Assembly: GCF_018139565.1 (NCBI RefSeq)
Contig: NZ_JAGSPK010000001.1
Location: forward strand, 620,001-684,000
From: Cognatundibacterium rivi
Lineage (GTDB): Bacteria; Pseudomonadota; Gammaproteobacteria; Burkholderiales; Burkholderiaceae_D
Length of the DNA: 64,000 bases
Direction of reading: 5' to 3'
The notes under the pieces were generated by a model. The model had not been told where the DNA came from, made no database searches, and saw only the letters and a list, made by a program, of their open reading frames with translations. The position numbers and the translations under genes were made by a program. Every line of letters starts with the position of its first letter. Position 1 is the stretch's first letter. Positions 11,675 to 20,164 of this stretch are shown here, piece by piece.

Positions 11675-12856
11675 TTACAAACCTGCTGCTGCCCGCAAGA
11701 TCGCTGCTTTATCTGTGCGTTCCCACGTGAACTCCGGCTCTTCACGGCCAAAGTGACCGTACGCCGCAGTTTTTGAATAAATCGGACGCAGCAAATCCAG
11801 CATCTGGATAATCCCTTTTGGACGCAGATCAAAATATTCATTAACCAGTGCGGCGATCTGCGCGTCAGGAATCACGCCTGTGCCTTCGGTATAAACCGTG
11901 ACATTCATAGGCCGTGCCACACCGATCGCATATGCCACCTGAATCTGGCATTGCTTAGCCAGACCTGCTGCCACGATATTTTTCGCAACATAACGTGCAG
12001 CGTAAGCAGCAGAACGATCCACTTTTGTTGGATCTTTACCGGAGAATGCACCACCACCGTGAGGGCAGGCACCACCGTAAGTATCAACAATAATTTTACG
12101 ACCAGTCAGACCGCAATCGCCTTGCGGGCCGCCGATAACAAAGCGACCGGTAGGATTGATCAGGTATTTGGTATCCTGCAGCCATTCTTTTGGCAGCACG
12201 GGTTTGATAATTTCTTCAATCACCGCGTCGATGAACGACTGCTTCATCTTGGTTGGTGTTTCGCTTTGATCAGGGCTGTGCTGGGTCGATAATACGACGG
12301 TGTCTATGCTGTGTGGCTTGCCATCAACATAACGCATGGTGACCTGGGATTTCGCATCCGGACGCAGGAACGGCAGACGGCCGTCTTTACGTAACTGAGC
12401 CTGACGTTCCACCAGACGATGGGCATAATAAATTGGTGCTGGCATCAGCTCAGGTGTTTCGTCACAAGCGTAACCGAACATCAGACCCTGATCACCTGCA
12501 CCGATGTTCAGATAATCATCGCTCGCGCGATCCACACCTTGTGCAATGTCATTACTTTGCTTGTCGTAGGCGACCAGGACGGCACAACCTTTGTAGTCGA
12601 TACCATATTCAGTATTGTCATAGCCAATACGTTTGATCGTATCGCGTGCCACCTGAATGTAGTCGATGTTGGCTTGCGTCGTAATTTCACCGGCAAGAAC
12701 AACTAAACCAGTGTTGGTCAGCGTTTCAGCAGCAACACGTGAGTAAGGATCTTGCTCGAAAATTGCGTCGAGAATTGCATCGGAGATTTGATCCGCGACT
12801 TTATCGGGATGTCCTTCAGAAACGGATTCTGAGGTAAAAAGAAAATCATTTGCCAT
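11675..12856 (-). CDS. metK: S-adenosylmethionine synthetase
   Basis: Makes S-adenosylmethionine from methionine and ATP in the cytoplasm, with release of phosphate and pyrophosphate. The protein has 393 residues, close to the usual length. It opens with [21 protein letters not shown], whose GHPDK is the ATP/Mg site, and contains GAGDQG and the [16 protein letters not shown] signature. The ribosome site AGGAG lies at good spacing before the ATG. The gene is divergent from the lipid A acyltransferase genes, an arrangement common in Burkholderiales. I looked for a SAM- or SAH-riboswitch in the 5' region and could not recognise one. Confidence 0.97.
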   Translation of the reverse strand: MANDFLFTSESVSEGHPDKVADQISDAILDAIFEQDPYSRVAAETLTNTGLVVLAGEITTQANIDYIQVARDTIKRIGYDNTEYGIDYKGCAVLVAYDKQSNDIAQGVDRASDDYLNIGAGDQGLMFGYACDETPELMPAPIYYAHRLVERQAQLRKDGRLPFLRPDAKSQVTMRYVDGKPHSIDTVVLSTQHSPDQSETPTKMKQSFIDAVIEEIIKPVLPKEWLQDTKYLINPTGRFVIGGPQGDCGLTGRKIIVDTYGGACPHGGGAFSGKDPTKVDRSAAYAARYVAKNIVAAGLAKQCQIQVAYAIGVARPMNVTVYTEGTGVIPDAQIAALVNEYFDLRPKGIIQMLDLLRPIYSKTAAYGHFGREEPEFTWERTDKAAILRAAAGL

Positions 12857-13077
12857 CGCAGGCTCCTGTAAAAATGACCGTAAAAAATTGTGCCGCAGTC
12901 GAAAAGAGATCCTGCGACGCTTTAGCGAATTTTATAAACCGCCTCGCAAGTTGTCTGTTAACTCGGCGGTAGCTTGCTGTCAGAACCTCAACAGCTAGCC
13001 AATGTGTGATATTTTACGCTCTCTATTCGATTTCTGTCGAATACTCCTCTTTTTTTTACCTATTCTTGAGCAGCGTC

Positions 13078-13938
13078 ATGCTTGTCATTCTATTCCGATT
13101 TCTGTCGATTTTTCCGCTCTCTGTACTGCATCTGATTGGCGCGGTATTAGGACGTATTGTGTATTTGTTGTCAGGCTCTTATCGTCGGCGTTTGCGGGAA
13201 AATCTCGAACGTGCCGGATTTGCCGCACATTTAAGCGATGCGGTCAAAGAGGCAGGAAAAAATATACTCGAGTTGCCATTTATCTGGTGCGCGAAACCGG
13301 ATCGCGTTTTACGTACCGCCAGTCTGGAAAACTGGGACTTAGTGCAACAGGCGCTGGATGCCAAAAAAGGCGTGATTTTTCTGACGCCGCATTTAGGTTG
13401 CTTCGAAATTGTGGCGCAGTCGATTGCAGTACGTACGCGTTTGACCGTGATGTATAGACCACCCCGCAAAGATGCACTGAAACCTTTGATCGAAGGCGCG
13501 CGTGCGCGGGAAAATCTGTTGCTGGCTCCGGCGAATTTGTCTGGTGTGCGCATTATGGCGAAGGCGCTGAAGAAAGGTGAGGCGATTGGTTTGTTGCCAG
13601 ATCAGGTGCCGCAGGAAGGTGAAGGTGTCTGGGCAAAATTTTTCGGTAAGCCAGCGTACACGATGACCTTGTCTGCCAAGTTACACAGCATGAACGGTGC
13701 GCCGATTATTCTGACTTACGCTGAGCGTTTACCGCATGGCCGCGGCTACGTTGTACGTTTTGCTGCGTTTGAGGAAGAGTTGGGCAGCGATCCTGTGCAA
13801 CAGGCGGAAGCGATTAATCGCGGTATGGAAAAATTGATTGCACGTTCACCAGCGCAGTATTTCTGGAGTTATAACCGCTACAAAAAACCGGATGGCGTCA
13901 GTGGTCCCGATACTGAAGTGATAGAGGGACAGGCATGA
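13078..13938 (+). CDS. lpxL: Lipid A lauroyl/myristoyl acyltransferase (LpxL/LpxM family), first copy
   Basis: Inner-membrane acyltransferase (286 residues) that adds a secondary acyl chain to Kdo-lipid A or a related precursor. An N-terminal hydrophobic anchor precedes the LPLAT domain with the catalytic HxxxxE motif, H105 and E110 in TPHLGCFE, followed by the RPPRKDAL region and LLPDQVPQEGEG. The ATG at 13078 was chosen because it gives the normal family length and a clean membrane anchor. An in-frame ATG at 13006 would add 24 residues with no family support. The last four bases overlap the start of the second copy (ATGA), so the two are translationally coupled. Acyl-chain specificity cannot be read from sequence. 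Confidence 0.9.
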   Translation: MLVILFRFLSIFPLSVLHLIGAVLGRIVYLLSGSYRRRLRENLERAGFAAHLSDAVKEAGKNILELPFIWCAKPDRVLRTASLENWDLVQQALDAKKGVIFLTPHLGCFEIVAQSIAVRTRLTVMYRPPRKDALKPLIEGARARENLLLAPANLSGVRIMAKALKKGEAIGLLPDQVPQEGEGVWAKFFGKPAYTMTLSAKLHSMNGAPIILTYAERLPHGRGYVVRFAAFEEELGSDPVQQAEAINRGMEKLIARSPAQYFWSYNRYKKPDGVSGPDTEVIEGQA

Positions 13939-14798
13939 GGGCGGTGCTGCTGTTGATGTGGTTGTTGCATTGGTTGCCTTTGCCAGTTTTGGGGCGTCTG
14001 GGCGAGGGCGTCGGTAGCATATTGTTTTTCCTGATACGCAAACGCCGGCATATTACGCTGACCAATTTACGACTCTGTTTGCCGCATCTGAGTGAGGCAG
14101 AAAGAACGCGTATCGCCCGCCAGCATTTTCAGATGTACGCACGCAGTGTGCTGGAACGCGGCATTCTCTGGTGGGCATCTGAACGTCGTCTGAAGCGCCT
14201 GATTCAGATTGAACCAGCCGTTCCATTGGATGTTATTCAACAGGGCCTGACGATACTGATGTGCCCGCATTTTGTTTGTCTGGATGTTGCGGGTGTTGCA
14301 GTGATGCTGGAGTCATCATTGTGCTCAATATATACAGAGCAGCGCAACAAGGTATTTGATCATGCTCTGCGTCAGGGACGCTCCCGGTTTCGTCCGGTGA
14401 AGTTATTTTCACGCGCTGATGGCGTGAAGCCGATTATCCGGGCGATGCATGAAGGTCTGCCGTATTTCATGTTGCCAGATATGGATTTCGGCGCAAAAAA
14501 TGCAGAGTTCGTTCCATTCTTTGGCGTACCTGCCGCAACGCTGACGGCATTGCCACGGCTTGCCGCATCGACCGGTGCAAAAGTGGTGCCGGTGATTGCA
14601 ACGATGCTGCCTGAATATCGGGGATGGAAAGTGACGTTTCATCCACCGTGGGAGAACTATCCCGGTGCAAATATCACTGCAGCTACCCGTCAGATGAATG
14701 CTTTCATTGAACAGGAAATCTTGAAAACACCGGCGGAATATTTCTGGGCACACAAACGTTTTAAGACACGGCCGGAAGGTGAAGCAGGCGTGTATTGA
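13935..14798 (+). CDS. Lipid A acyltransferase (LpxL/LpxM family), second copy
   Basis: Second LPLAT-family acyltransferase (287 residues), only distantly similar to the first. It has an N-terminal membrane anchor, the catalytic motif as H112-xxxx-D117 in CPHFVCLD, LPDMDFGAKN in the substrate region, and TPAEYFWAHKRFKTRP near the C-terminus, which is typical of this family. It overlaps the first copy by 4 bp. Two tandem copies suggest that two secondary acyl chains are added by separate enzymes. In related Burkholderiales I would expect dapF next; here an exported ClpP-fold gene follows instead. Confidence 0.88.
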   Translation: MRAVLLLMWLLHWLPLPVLGRLGEGVGSILFFLIRKRRHITLTNLRLCLPHLSEAERTRIARQHFQMYARSVLERGILWWASERRLKRLIQIEPAVPLDVIQQGLTILMCPHFVCLDVAGVAVMLESSLCSIYTEQRNKVFDHALRQGRSRFRPVKLFSRADGVKPIIRAMHEGLPYFMLPDMDFGAKNAEFVPFFGVPAATLTALPRLAASTGAKVVPVIATMLPEYRGWKVTFHPPWENYPGANITAATRQMNAFIEQEILKTPAEYFWAHKRFKTRPEGEAGVY

Positions 14799-14820
14799 TG
14801 TGTTTTCTTATAGATTTCCT

Positions 14821-15639
14821 ATGCTGATACAAATTTGGAAAAAAACGGGTTGGCGCGTGCTGATTTGCCTGGCGCTAATATGTTGTGCGCCGGCCAAGGC
14901 GGAGCAGACGTTTGAACTACACCGCGAGCAAAATACGATATTTTTTAAAGGCGAAATTGGAAATGCGTCTGCGCGGGCTTTGATAGAACAAATTCATAGT
15001 GGTATCTCATTAATTGTTATCAGCTCTGAGGGCGGAAGCGTCAAAGATGCACTGGAAGTAGCCAGTGCAATTCGTAATCATCAGGTTACGTTACAGGTGC
15101 AGGATTATTGTTTATCTAGCTGTGCCAATTATCTGTTTGTAGCAGCAGCGCAGAAAAAGCTCATGCCGGGGGCTGTGCTTGGTTTTCATGGCGGTGCACC
15201 AGATCCTGCGGAAAACCAGCATCAGGCTGAGAGCGCGAAGAAAGGGCAGTTAGGATCTGAAATAGATAAGCTGGCAAATGATCAAGAGTTATTTTACCGA
15301 TCAGTTGGTTTTGACCCGAGGTTGATACATATATCCGCTTTATTGACTATTGCGACTAGCTCACTCATTTATGAGTTAGAGTTTGATGATGATAAGCAAG
15401 TGCACACATTTTCCAGCAAGGATGAATTAGCACGCTTTCTTAAGAAATCAATGACGAATAGAAAATTTCATCTCAAAGTTGTTCGACCTACGTCAAAAGT
15501 TTATTTTCCCAACGAGAGCATGCTGACGAAATATGGTGTTAAGGGCATCACAGATTATCCTTATCCGGCAGATCAGGCTGCGCTTGATGCGTTGGGTGAA
15601 GCACTGGGAATCGAGCTGATTGGTGATTTTGTTAAGTAA
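14821..15639 (+). CDS. Exported ClpP/crotonase-fold protein (COG3904-like), function unknown
   Basis: Protein of 272 residues with a signal peptide or single anchor (WRVLICLALICCAPAKA). The central part has a ClpP-like layout: VISSEGGSVKDALEVASAIR, then CLSSCANYLFVAA with candidate nucleophile S99 or S100, then GFHGG with H123. This resembles predicted periplasmic proteins of COG3904, whose biochemical role is not established. The C-terminal 120 residues match nothing I recognise. The start is set at the ATG at 14821, just before the signal peptide; a GTG at 14779 would overlap the acyltransferase gene. The ribosome site is weak. Linked to the lpxL pair by only 22 bp, so probably on the same transcript. 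Confidence 0.65.
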   Translation: MLIQIWKKTGWRVLICLALICCAPAKAEQTFELHREQNTIFFKGEIGNASARALIEQIHSGISLIVISSEGGSVKDALEVASAIRNHQVTLQVQDYCLSSCANYLFVAAAQKKLMPGAVLGFHGGAPDPAENQHQAESAKKGQLGSEIDKLANDQELFYRSVGFDPRLIHISALLTIATSSLIYELEFDDDKQVHTFSSKDELARFLKKSMTNRKFHLKVVRPTSKVYFPNESMLTKYGVKGITDYPYPADQAALDALGEALGIELIGDFVK

Positions 15640-15651
15640 GAAACAGTCTGA

Positions 15652-15681
15652 TTGACAATCGCTTTAGCCTGACTTTACAAT
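15652..15681 (+). promoter_or_regulatory. Predicted sigma-70 promoter for the structured leader and downstream genes
   Basis: Perfect -35 TTGACA at 15652-15657 and -10 TACAAT at 15676-15681 with an 18-bp spacer. The predicted start of transcription is near 15688, about 160 bp before the first small ORF. Confidence 0.6.
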
Positions 15682-15683
15682 CG

Positions 15684-15850
15684 CGGCACAGGTGCCAAGG
15701 GGCGCCTGCCCGCACAAGAGGCTCTCACCCTTTATCTTTGCAGCCACAGTATTAATGTCGTTACTGACGATGCTGTTGCTGCCATCTTTTGATGTGATAA
15801 GCGAAATTCGTTTGACGTAGCGGGTCGTCAGATAACGAATCGGAGCTCAT
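15684..15850 (+). ncRNA. Structured 5' leader (candidate cis-regulatory RNA, family unknown)
   Basis: Downstream of the promoter there are tandem short hairpins: GGCAC/GTGCC at 15684-15695, a GC-rich GGGGCGCC...GCCC segment at 15699-15713, and AGAGGCTCT. Further on there is a long stem: ATTCGTTTGACG (15806-15817) pairs with CGTCA plus AACGAAT (15826-15840) around a small bulge. That stem ends directly before the CGGAG ribosome site of the tiny ORF. I could not match it to mini-ykkC, yybP-ykoY, SAM, glycine, FMN or c-di-GMP riboswitch cores from memory. It may be a riboswitch, a thermosensor-like leader or simply chance structure. Confidence 0.4.
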
Positions 15851-15851
15851 C

Positions 15852-15920
15852 ATGTTGACCTTGTATATTTCTGCACTATTTTCTTTTATTGTCTGCCTTA
15901 CTCAAGGAGCGCGGACATGA
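15852..15920 (+). CDS. Tiny hydrophobic ORF (22 residues), coupled to the next gene
   Basis: ATG at 15852 with a GGAG site 6 bases upstream encodes a 22-residue peptide beginning MLTLYISALFSFIVC. Most of it is hydrophobic and could span the membrane. Its TGA at 15918-15920 overlaps the ATG (15917) of the next gene as ATGA. It may be a leader peptide whose translation opens the downstream start, or a real micro-protein. No homologue is recognised and conservation was not checked. Confidence 0.45.
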   Translation: MLTLYISALFSFIVCLTQGART

Positions 15921-16447
15921 ATGCTTTAATCAACGAACTCAAAACCCGCGCCCGTCTGTGGTTAACACTGCTGCAAAGTGACAATGTTAATGCTCGCAAG
16001 CGTGCGCAGGTTCTTTGTCGTCAGCAGCGCTGGGATATTCCTGACGGCTGGCAACTGCGCCATTGTTTTAATCTGGCCGCGGCGGATATTGGCTTTTCTC
16101 ATTGGGAGCATGCTCGCCACGTGCTATCTGGTCAGGTGCAAGCGGGTGACGATATGGGGGATTTCTGGCATGGCCCGGAAGTCGCTGGTTTGAGTAACCT
16201 CTGGTATGCCACTTACGCCGATGCAGAGATGCAACTGCAGGTCGACCCGCATCTCTGTTTGCTTCCTTACCGGCGGCAGTTTTTGCTGGTCAGCACGCAT
16301 TATCTGGAAGCGCTGCAACTGAATCTGGATGCGGGATTGTGGCATGGTCTGCAAAGAAACCTGATGCTGACGTATGCCAGCCCTGCATGGCAAGCGCTGG
16401 CATTACAACGTTTACAAAGCAGTCGTGTTGACCGCTTTGCGCAATAG
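15917..16447 (+). CDS. Hypothetical protein, 176 residues
   Basis: Not recognised. A soluble protein with no signal peptide. The N-terminal third (about 1-75) resembles a small helical module seen at the start of many uncharacterised proteins: KTRARLWLTLLQ, then LRHCFNLAAADIGFSHWEHA, where a GFxxWxxA pattern follows a hydrophobic helix. The rest is rich in Leu, Trp and Tyr. The ribosome site AAGGAG is at good spacing, and the start overlaps the stop of the 22-residue ORF. It sits behind a promoter and a structured leader, so it appears to be a regulated single-gene unit. Confidence 0.6.
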   Translation: MNALINELKTRARLWLTLLQSDNVNARKRAQVLCRQQRWDIPDGWQLRHCFNLAAADIGFSHWEHARHVLSGQVQAGDDMGDFWHGPEVAGLSNLWYATYADAEMQLQVDPHLCLLPYRRQFLLVSTHYLEALQLNLDAGLWHGLQRNLMLTYASPAWQALALQRLQSSRVDRFAQ

Positions 16448-16529
16448 TGGAGTTGAACGTACACAGTGCTAGCAGGTGTTGAAAAATTTTATCTAGGTTT
16501 GAAAACTGGAAAATATTCAGCTATCCACA

Positions 16530-16561
16530 TAAAAAACGCCGGGGAATTACTCTCCGGCGTT
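16530..16561 (-). terminator. Rho-independent terminator of phhA
   Basis: On the minus strand the stem AACGCCGG (16554-16561) pairs with CCGGCGTT (16535-16542), followed by a run of Ts, 33 bp after the phhA stop. Confidence 0.85.
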
Positions 16562-16593
16562 CGTGCTTCGCAGGCTTTGTAAAGACAAAGGAT

Positions 16594-17490
16594 TTACACT
16601 AAAAGTTCTTTTTCGTCAGGCAACAAGGTATTGGCAGGTAACGCCTGACCTTGTTTCAGTTGTTCATAGTACGGTGCAAAATCTGCCGCAGTACCATCAA
16701 ATAATTCCTGGAAGCTGTTAATGACAAAGTAGGTTTCCTGATACGTATCGATTTTATATAAGGTATTCAGACACCGTTGTATGTTCAGATGTATATGCCG
16801 CGAACTCGTGCCCGGCGTCAGGCAATATTCGACTTCACCACCGGAAGATAAAATACCTGCACCGTAAATACGTAAACCTTGCGGTGTGTTGATCAGGCCA
16901 AATTCGACGGTGTACCAATACAGACGCGCCAGTTGTTCAAGGCCACCTAACTTCATCGCTTTTAAGCCACCTTTGCCATACAACTGCATGTAGTCGGCAA
17001 ATACCGGGTTGAACAACATGGGCACATGTCCGAAAAAATCATGAAACACATCGGGTTCAACGATGTAGTTGAATTCTTCGGGTTTGCGTAGCCAGACAGT
17101 GACCGGAAAGCGGCGATTGGCGAGGTGTTCAAAGAAGGTCAGCTCAGGAATCAGGCCAGGAACTGCGACGATAGTCCAGCCAGTTGCTGCAAACAATTCA
17201 CGCGATGTTTTTTCAAATTCAGGAATACCATCGGCTGCATTCATTTTATGTAAGGCATCAATAAATTCGTCACATGCGCGCCCCGGTAACAGCGACATCT
17301 GCCGTTGATATAAAGCGCGCCAGAGATCGTGTTCTGCCTCGGTATAAGCGTGCCAATTTTGTTTGACGACGTAGTGCGAATCCGCATGTTCATAGTCACC
17401 GCGCAGCGCTGCTCCGTGAGATTTTTCAGCCACGGTTGCCAGAAATTCTTCATTACTGACGGTTATATTGTTTGTGTCGATGTTGTCCAT
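16594..17490 (-). CDS. phhA: Phenylalanine 4-monooxygenase
   Basis: Converts L-phenylalanine to L-tyrosine with O2 and a tetrahydropterin cofactor. The protein has 298 residues, the length of bacterial single-domain enzymes. The iron ligands are visible: H150 and H155 in FHDFFGHVPM, and E196 in TVEFGLI. GTSSRH and the SGGEVEYCLTP segment are also typical. It lies next to hppD on the same strand, and an Lrp-type regulator is divergent from hppD, so the three look like a Phe/Tyr catabolic module. A terminator-like hairpin sits between hppD and phhA, so phhA may have its own promoter or depend on partial readthrough. Confidence 0.95.
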   Translation of the reverse strand: MDNIDTNNITVSNEEFLATVAEKSHGAALRGDYEHADSHYVVKQNWHAYTEAEHDLWRALYQRQMSLLPGRACDEFIDALHKMNAADGIPEFEKTSRELFAATGWTIVAVPGLIPELTFFEHLANRRFPVTVWLRKPEEFNYIVEPDVFHDFFGHVPMLFNPVFADYMQLYGKGGLKAMKLGGLEQLARLYWYTVEFGLINTPQGLRIYGAGILSSGGEVEYCLTPGTSSRHIHLNIQRCLNTLYKIDTYQETYFVINSFQELFDGTAADFAPYYEQLKQGQALPANTLLPDEKELLV

Positions 17491-17508
17491 AGCTTGTCTC
17501 TCTTTGAC

Positions 17509-17539
17509 AAAAGGCTGACCAGAAACCGGTCAGCCTTTT
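17509..17539 (-). terminator. Hairpin terminator between hppD and phhA
   Basis: Stem AAAAGGCTGACC (17509-17520) / GGTCAGCCTTTT (17528-17539) is perfect over 12 bp, with a short T-run on the minus strand. It lies 33 bp after the hppD stop and 19 bp before the phhA start. Confidence 0.75.
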
Positions 17540-17571
17540 GAGGTCATTCACATCACATCCGTACAGAAACT

Positions 17572-18687
17572 TTATGCTGTCGCTTTGTCGTCTTTCAGTA
17601 CGCCGCGACGAATCTGATCGAGCTCGATGGATTCAAACAATGCGCGGAAGTTACCTTCGCCAAAGCCCTGATCGCCTTTGCGTTGAATGATTTCAAAGAA
17701 AATAGGGCCGATCACCGTTGTCGTGAAAATTTGCAGCAATAATTCACGCGATGTTTCCGTGCTCTTGCCGTCGATCAGAATCCGCAGCTTGCGCAAGGCT
17801 TCCAGATTTTCGCCGTGGCCGGGCAGGCGGCGATCAATCAGATCGTAGTAAGTTTCTATCGTGTCCTGGAACGCAACACCACTTGCTTTCATGCCACTGA
17901 CGGTTGCATACACATCGTCTGTGCCCATGGCAATATGTTGCACGCCTTCGCCCTGATACAGATCGAGATATTCGGCAATCTGCGATTTGTCATCCGACGA
18001 TTCATTGATAGGAATACGAATTTTTCCGCATGGCGATGTCATCGCTTTTGACTTGAGACCTGTGTGTTTACCAGCGATATCGAAGTAACGGATTTCGCGG
18101 AAATTAAACAGCGTTTCATAGAAATCTGCCCATTCTTTCATGCGGCCGCGATGCACGTTGTGGGTCAGGTGATCGATGTAGGTGAGCCCGAGTCCTACTG
18201 GATTGGATTCGACGCCGGGAATCGCGACGAAGTCGGCATCATAGATGCTGATATTACCGATCGCGCCGGGTTGCGCGCCATCTTTACCGTGCCAGCGATC
18301 TACGAAGTAAATCAGTGAATCGCCGATGCCCTTGATCGCTGGAATGTTTAATTCCATCGGGCCGGTTTTGTTATCAAAGCCCCAGGCACCTAATTCCAGC
18401 GCGCGTTTGTAGGCGGCATTTGCATCTTTGACGCGGAACGCGAAAGCGCATACCGACGGACCATGCTTGCGCGCAAATTTTTGAGCAAAAGAGTCTTTTT
18501 CAGCGTTGATGATGAAATTCACATCGCCCTGGCGGAACAGCGTGACATCTTTGGTGCGGTGTCTGGCGATGGCGGTAAAGCCCATGGTGACAAATAATTC
18601 GCCGAGTGCTTTTGGGTCTGGTGCAGCGTATTCGATGAACTCAAAACCGTCTGTCCCCATAGGGTTTTCCCAAGTCTGGAAAGTCAT
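17572..18687 (-). CDS. hppD: 4-hydroxyphenylpyruvate dioxygenase
   Basis: Fe(II) enzyme that turns 4-hydroxyphenylpyruvate into homogentisate, the second step of tyrosine breakdown. The protein has 371 residues with two vicinal-oxygen-chelate halves. The metal ligands lie in YIDHLTHNV, GVQHIAMGTDD and GPIFFEIIQRKGDQGFGEGNF; the last segment is the hallmark of the family. Its promoter region (18688-18862) is shared with the divergent Lrp/AsnC gene. Together with phhA it gives phenylalanine to tyrosine to homogentisate, but the homogentisate pathway genes are not in this window. Confidence 0.95.
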   Translation of the reverse strand: MTFQTWENPMGTDGFEFIEYAAPDPKALGELFVTMGFTAIARHRTKDVTLFRQGDVNFIINAEKDSFAQKFARKHGPSVCAFAFRVKDANAAYKRALELGAWGFDNKTGPMELNIPAIKGIGDSLIYFVDRWHGKDGAQPGAIGNISIYDADFVAIPGVESNPVGLGLTYIDHLTHNVHRGRMKEWADFYETLFNFREIRYFDIAGKHTGLKSKAMTSPCGKIRIPINESSDDKSQIAEYLDLYQGEGVQHIAMGTDDVYATVSGMKASGVAFQDTIETYYDLIDRRLPGHGENLEALRKLRILIDGKSTETSRELLLQIFTTTVIGPIFFEIIQRKGDQGFGEGNFRALFESIELDQIRRGVLKDDKATA

Positions 18688-18862
18688 GCGTGTCTCCTGT
18701 ATTAATTCGTCCGGGTCTGCATCGGCACGTCGTTATGCGTGTTTTGATGTAGATCAAACGAGCAGTATAGTCTGGCAAATGCGCCATTAAATTTCAAAAT
18801 AACCTAAGGTATTTCTTATTTGAGCAATAATATGTCTTATTTATTTTAAATATTGGCAAATA
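18688..18862. promoter_or_regulatory. Divergent hppD / lrp-like promoter region
   Basis: 175 bp, increasingly AT-rich toward the regulator gene. It must hold promoters for both genes and is the natural place for binding by the Lrp/AsnC-type regulator. No exact operator could be assigned by eye. Confidence 0.45.
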
Positions 18863-19366
18863 ATGGCTGAAATTCCTCTCGATAAAATTGACCGTAAAAT
18901 TCTGGCGATCTTGCAGGCCGATGGGCGGCTGACGAATCAGGAAGTCGCGGAGCGCGTGAATCTGTCACCTTCGCCTTGTCTGCGTCGCATTAAACGACTG
19001 GAAGAGAGTGGCGTGATCCGCAAGTATGTGGCTTTGCTTGAGCCCGCCAAGATCGGACTGGGTTTGCTCGCGTACGTGAATGTACGCCTGGAAAAACACA
19101 ATGATTTACCCGGCAAGAGTGGCTCACGTTCGCCACGGGACGATTTTTCTGCATCGGTAGGGCAATGGCCAGAAGTGGTGGCGTGTTACGCGATGACGGG
19201 GGAAATGGACTATTTGTTGCGCGTGCATGTCGAAGACATGAATCATTTTTCGCGCTTCATGATGGAAACCTTATTGCGTCATCCGTCGGTGCTGGATGTG
19301 AAATCCAGCTTTGCATTGCAGCAGATCAAAGAGACGACGGCCATGCCAGTGTCAGGCACGGCTTGA
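18863..19366 (+). CDS. Lrp/AsnC family transcriptional regulator
   Basis: DNA-binding regulator of 167 residues. The helix-turn-helix lies in about residues 20-45 (LTNQEVAERVNLSPSPCLRR) and the C-terminal RAM/ligand domain in about 65-155. There is an insertion around residues 80-100 (PGKSGSRSPRDDF) relative to E. coli Lrp. Divergent from hppD, so it most likely controls Phe/Tyr catabolism in response to an aromatic amino acid; this is inferred from position only. Confidence 0.85.
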   Translation: MAEIPLDKIDRKILAILQADGRLTNQEVAERVNLSPSPCLRRIKRLEESGVIRKYVALLEPAKIGLGLLAYVNVRLEKHNDLPGKSGSRSPRDDFSASVGQWPEVVACYAMTGEMDYLLRVHVEDMNHFSRFMMETLLRHPSVLDVKSSFALQQIKETTAMPVSGTA

Positions 19367-19401
19367 CGGCAAATCAGCGAGTGTCTGATTCGCCGGGGGG
19401 A

Positions 19402-20082
19402 TTATTTTTTTTCAGGGTGGTTACCCATACCCGGTAAGTGTCTGAGCCATTTGACGGCGGCACGGGTATTCGCTTTGATCGAGTAATCAATGGCGGCGAC
19501 TTGTTCCTGCACCGCTTCTTTCAGCACGCTGACTGCATCGGCTGGTAATAATTTCAGATAGGCATCGGCCTCGCCGTATTCGCGCTGGATTTCCATGCCG
19601 GCTTTCTTGGCGATATGGATCATCGTCTGATTTGACGACAGACAATGCATGTACAAGGTATCCACATCGGCATTGCGACAATGAATCGCGCCGCGTTCAA
19701 ACAGCTTGGCACCAACACCTTTACCACGTGCTGATTTGGTTACCGAAACCCCAAATTCAGCAACCGTATCTTTATCGGTGGCTTCATCTTTTTCACTGCG
19801 TGGTGCAAACGCCAGATGGCCGACGCCGACCAGCCGGAAGTTACGACTCAGCACGCCGAATACCTTGTCCCGGGAAAAGTCCAGGCCATTGACATATTTC
19901 TCTATCATGGGATCCGGCAGGTAGGTGCCAAAACGCAGTAAACGATCACTTTCTTCCAATGCCAGAAAATGTTTGAGTATGCGGTGCCGGTCTTTTTCAG
20001 ACAATTCTTTGACGTAGACAGCAGGCTTGTTGCTGCCGGAATGTTCATTGAAATTAATGGGGAAAATATCGGTAGGATTCAT
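19402..20082 (-). CDS. GNAT family N-acetyltransferase
   Basis: Acetyl-CoA-dependent acetyltransferase of unknown substrate, 226 residues. The GNAT core spans about 25-170, with the acetyl-CoA pyrophosphate loop in SVTKSARGKGVGAKLFERG (R/QxxGxG/A). The C-terminal 50 residues are a charged helical extension. Neighbours give no functional link: cca lies upstream on the same strand and lrp converges from the other side. Confidence 0.8.
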   Translation of the reverse strand: MNPTDIFPINFNEHSGSNKPAVYVKELSEKDRHRILKHFLALEESDRLLRFGTYLPDPMIEKYVNGLDFSRDKVFGVLSRNFRLVGVGHLAFAPRSEKDEATDKDTVAEFGVSVTKSARGKGVGAKLFERGAIHCRNADVDTLYMHCLSSNQTMIHIAKKAGMEIQREYGEADAYLKLLPADAVSVLKEAVQEQVAAIDYSIKANTRAAVKWLRHLPGMGNHPEKK

Positions 20083-20164
20083 GACATGTCCTTACTGCAA
20101 ATAGAATTTGTGCAGTGCACAAAGCATTGTAGGCGATCTGACCTGATTATTCCAGAAAACATTG

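Noticed and set aside
12857..13005. Possible SAM or SAH riboswitch upstream of metK
   Set aside because: Only one ordinary hairpin (ACCGCC/GGCGGT) was seen; no match to SAM-I, SAM-II or SAH cores.
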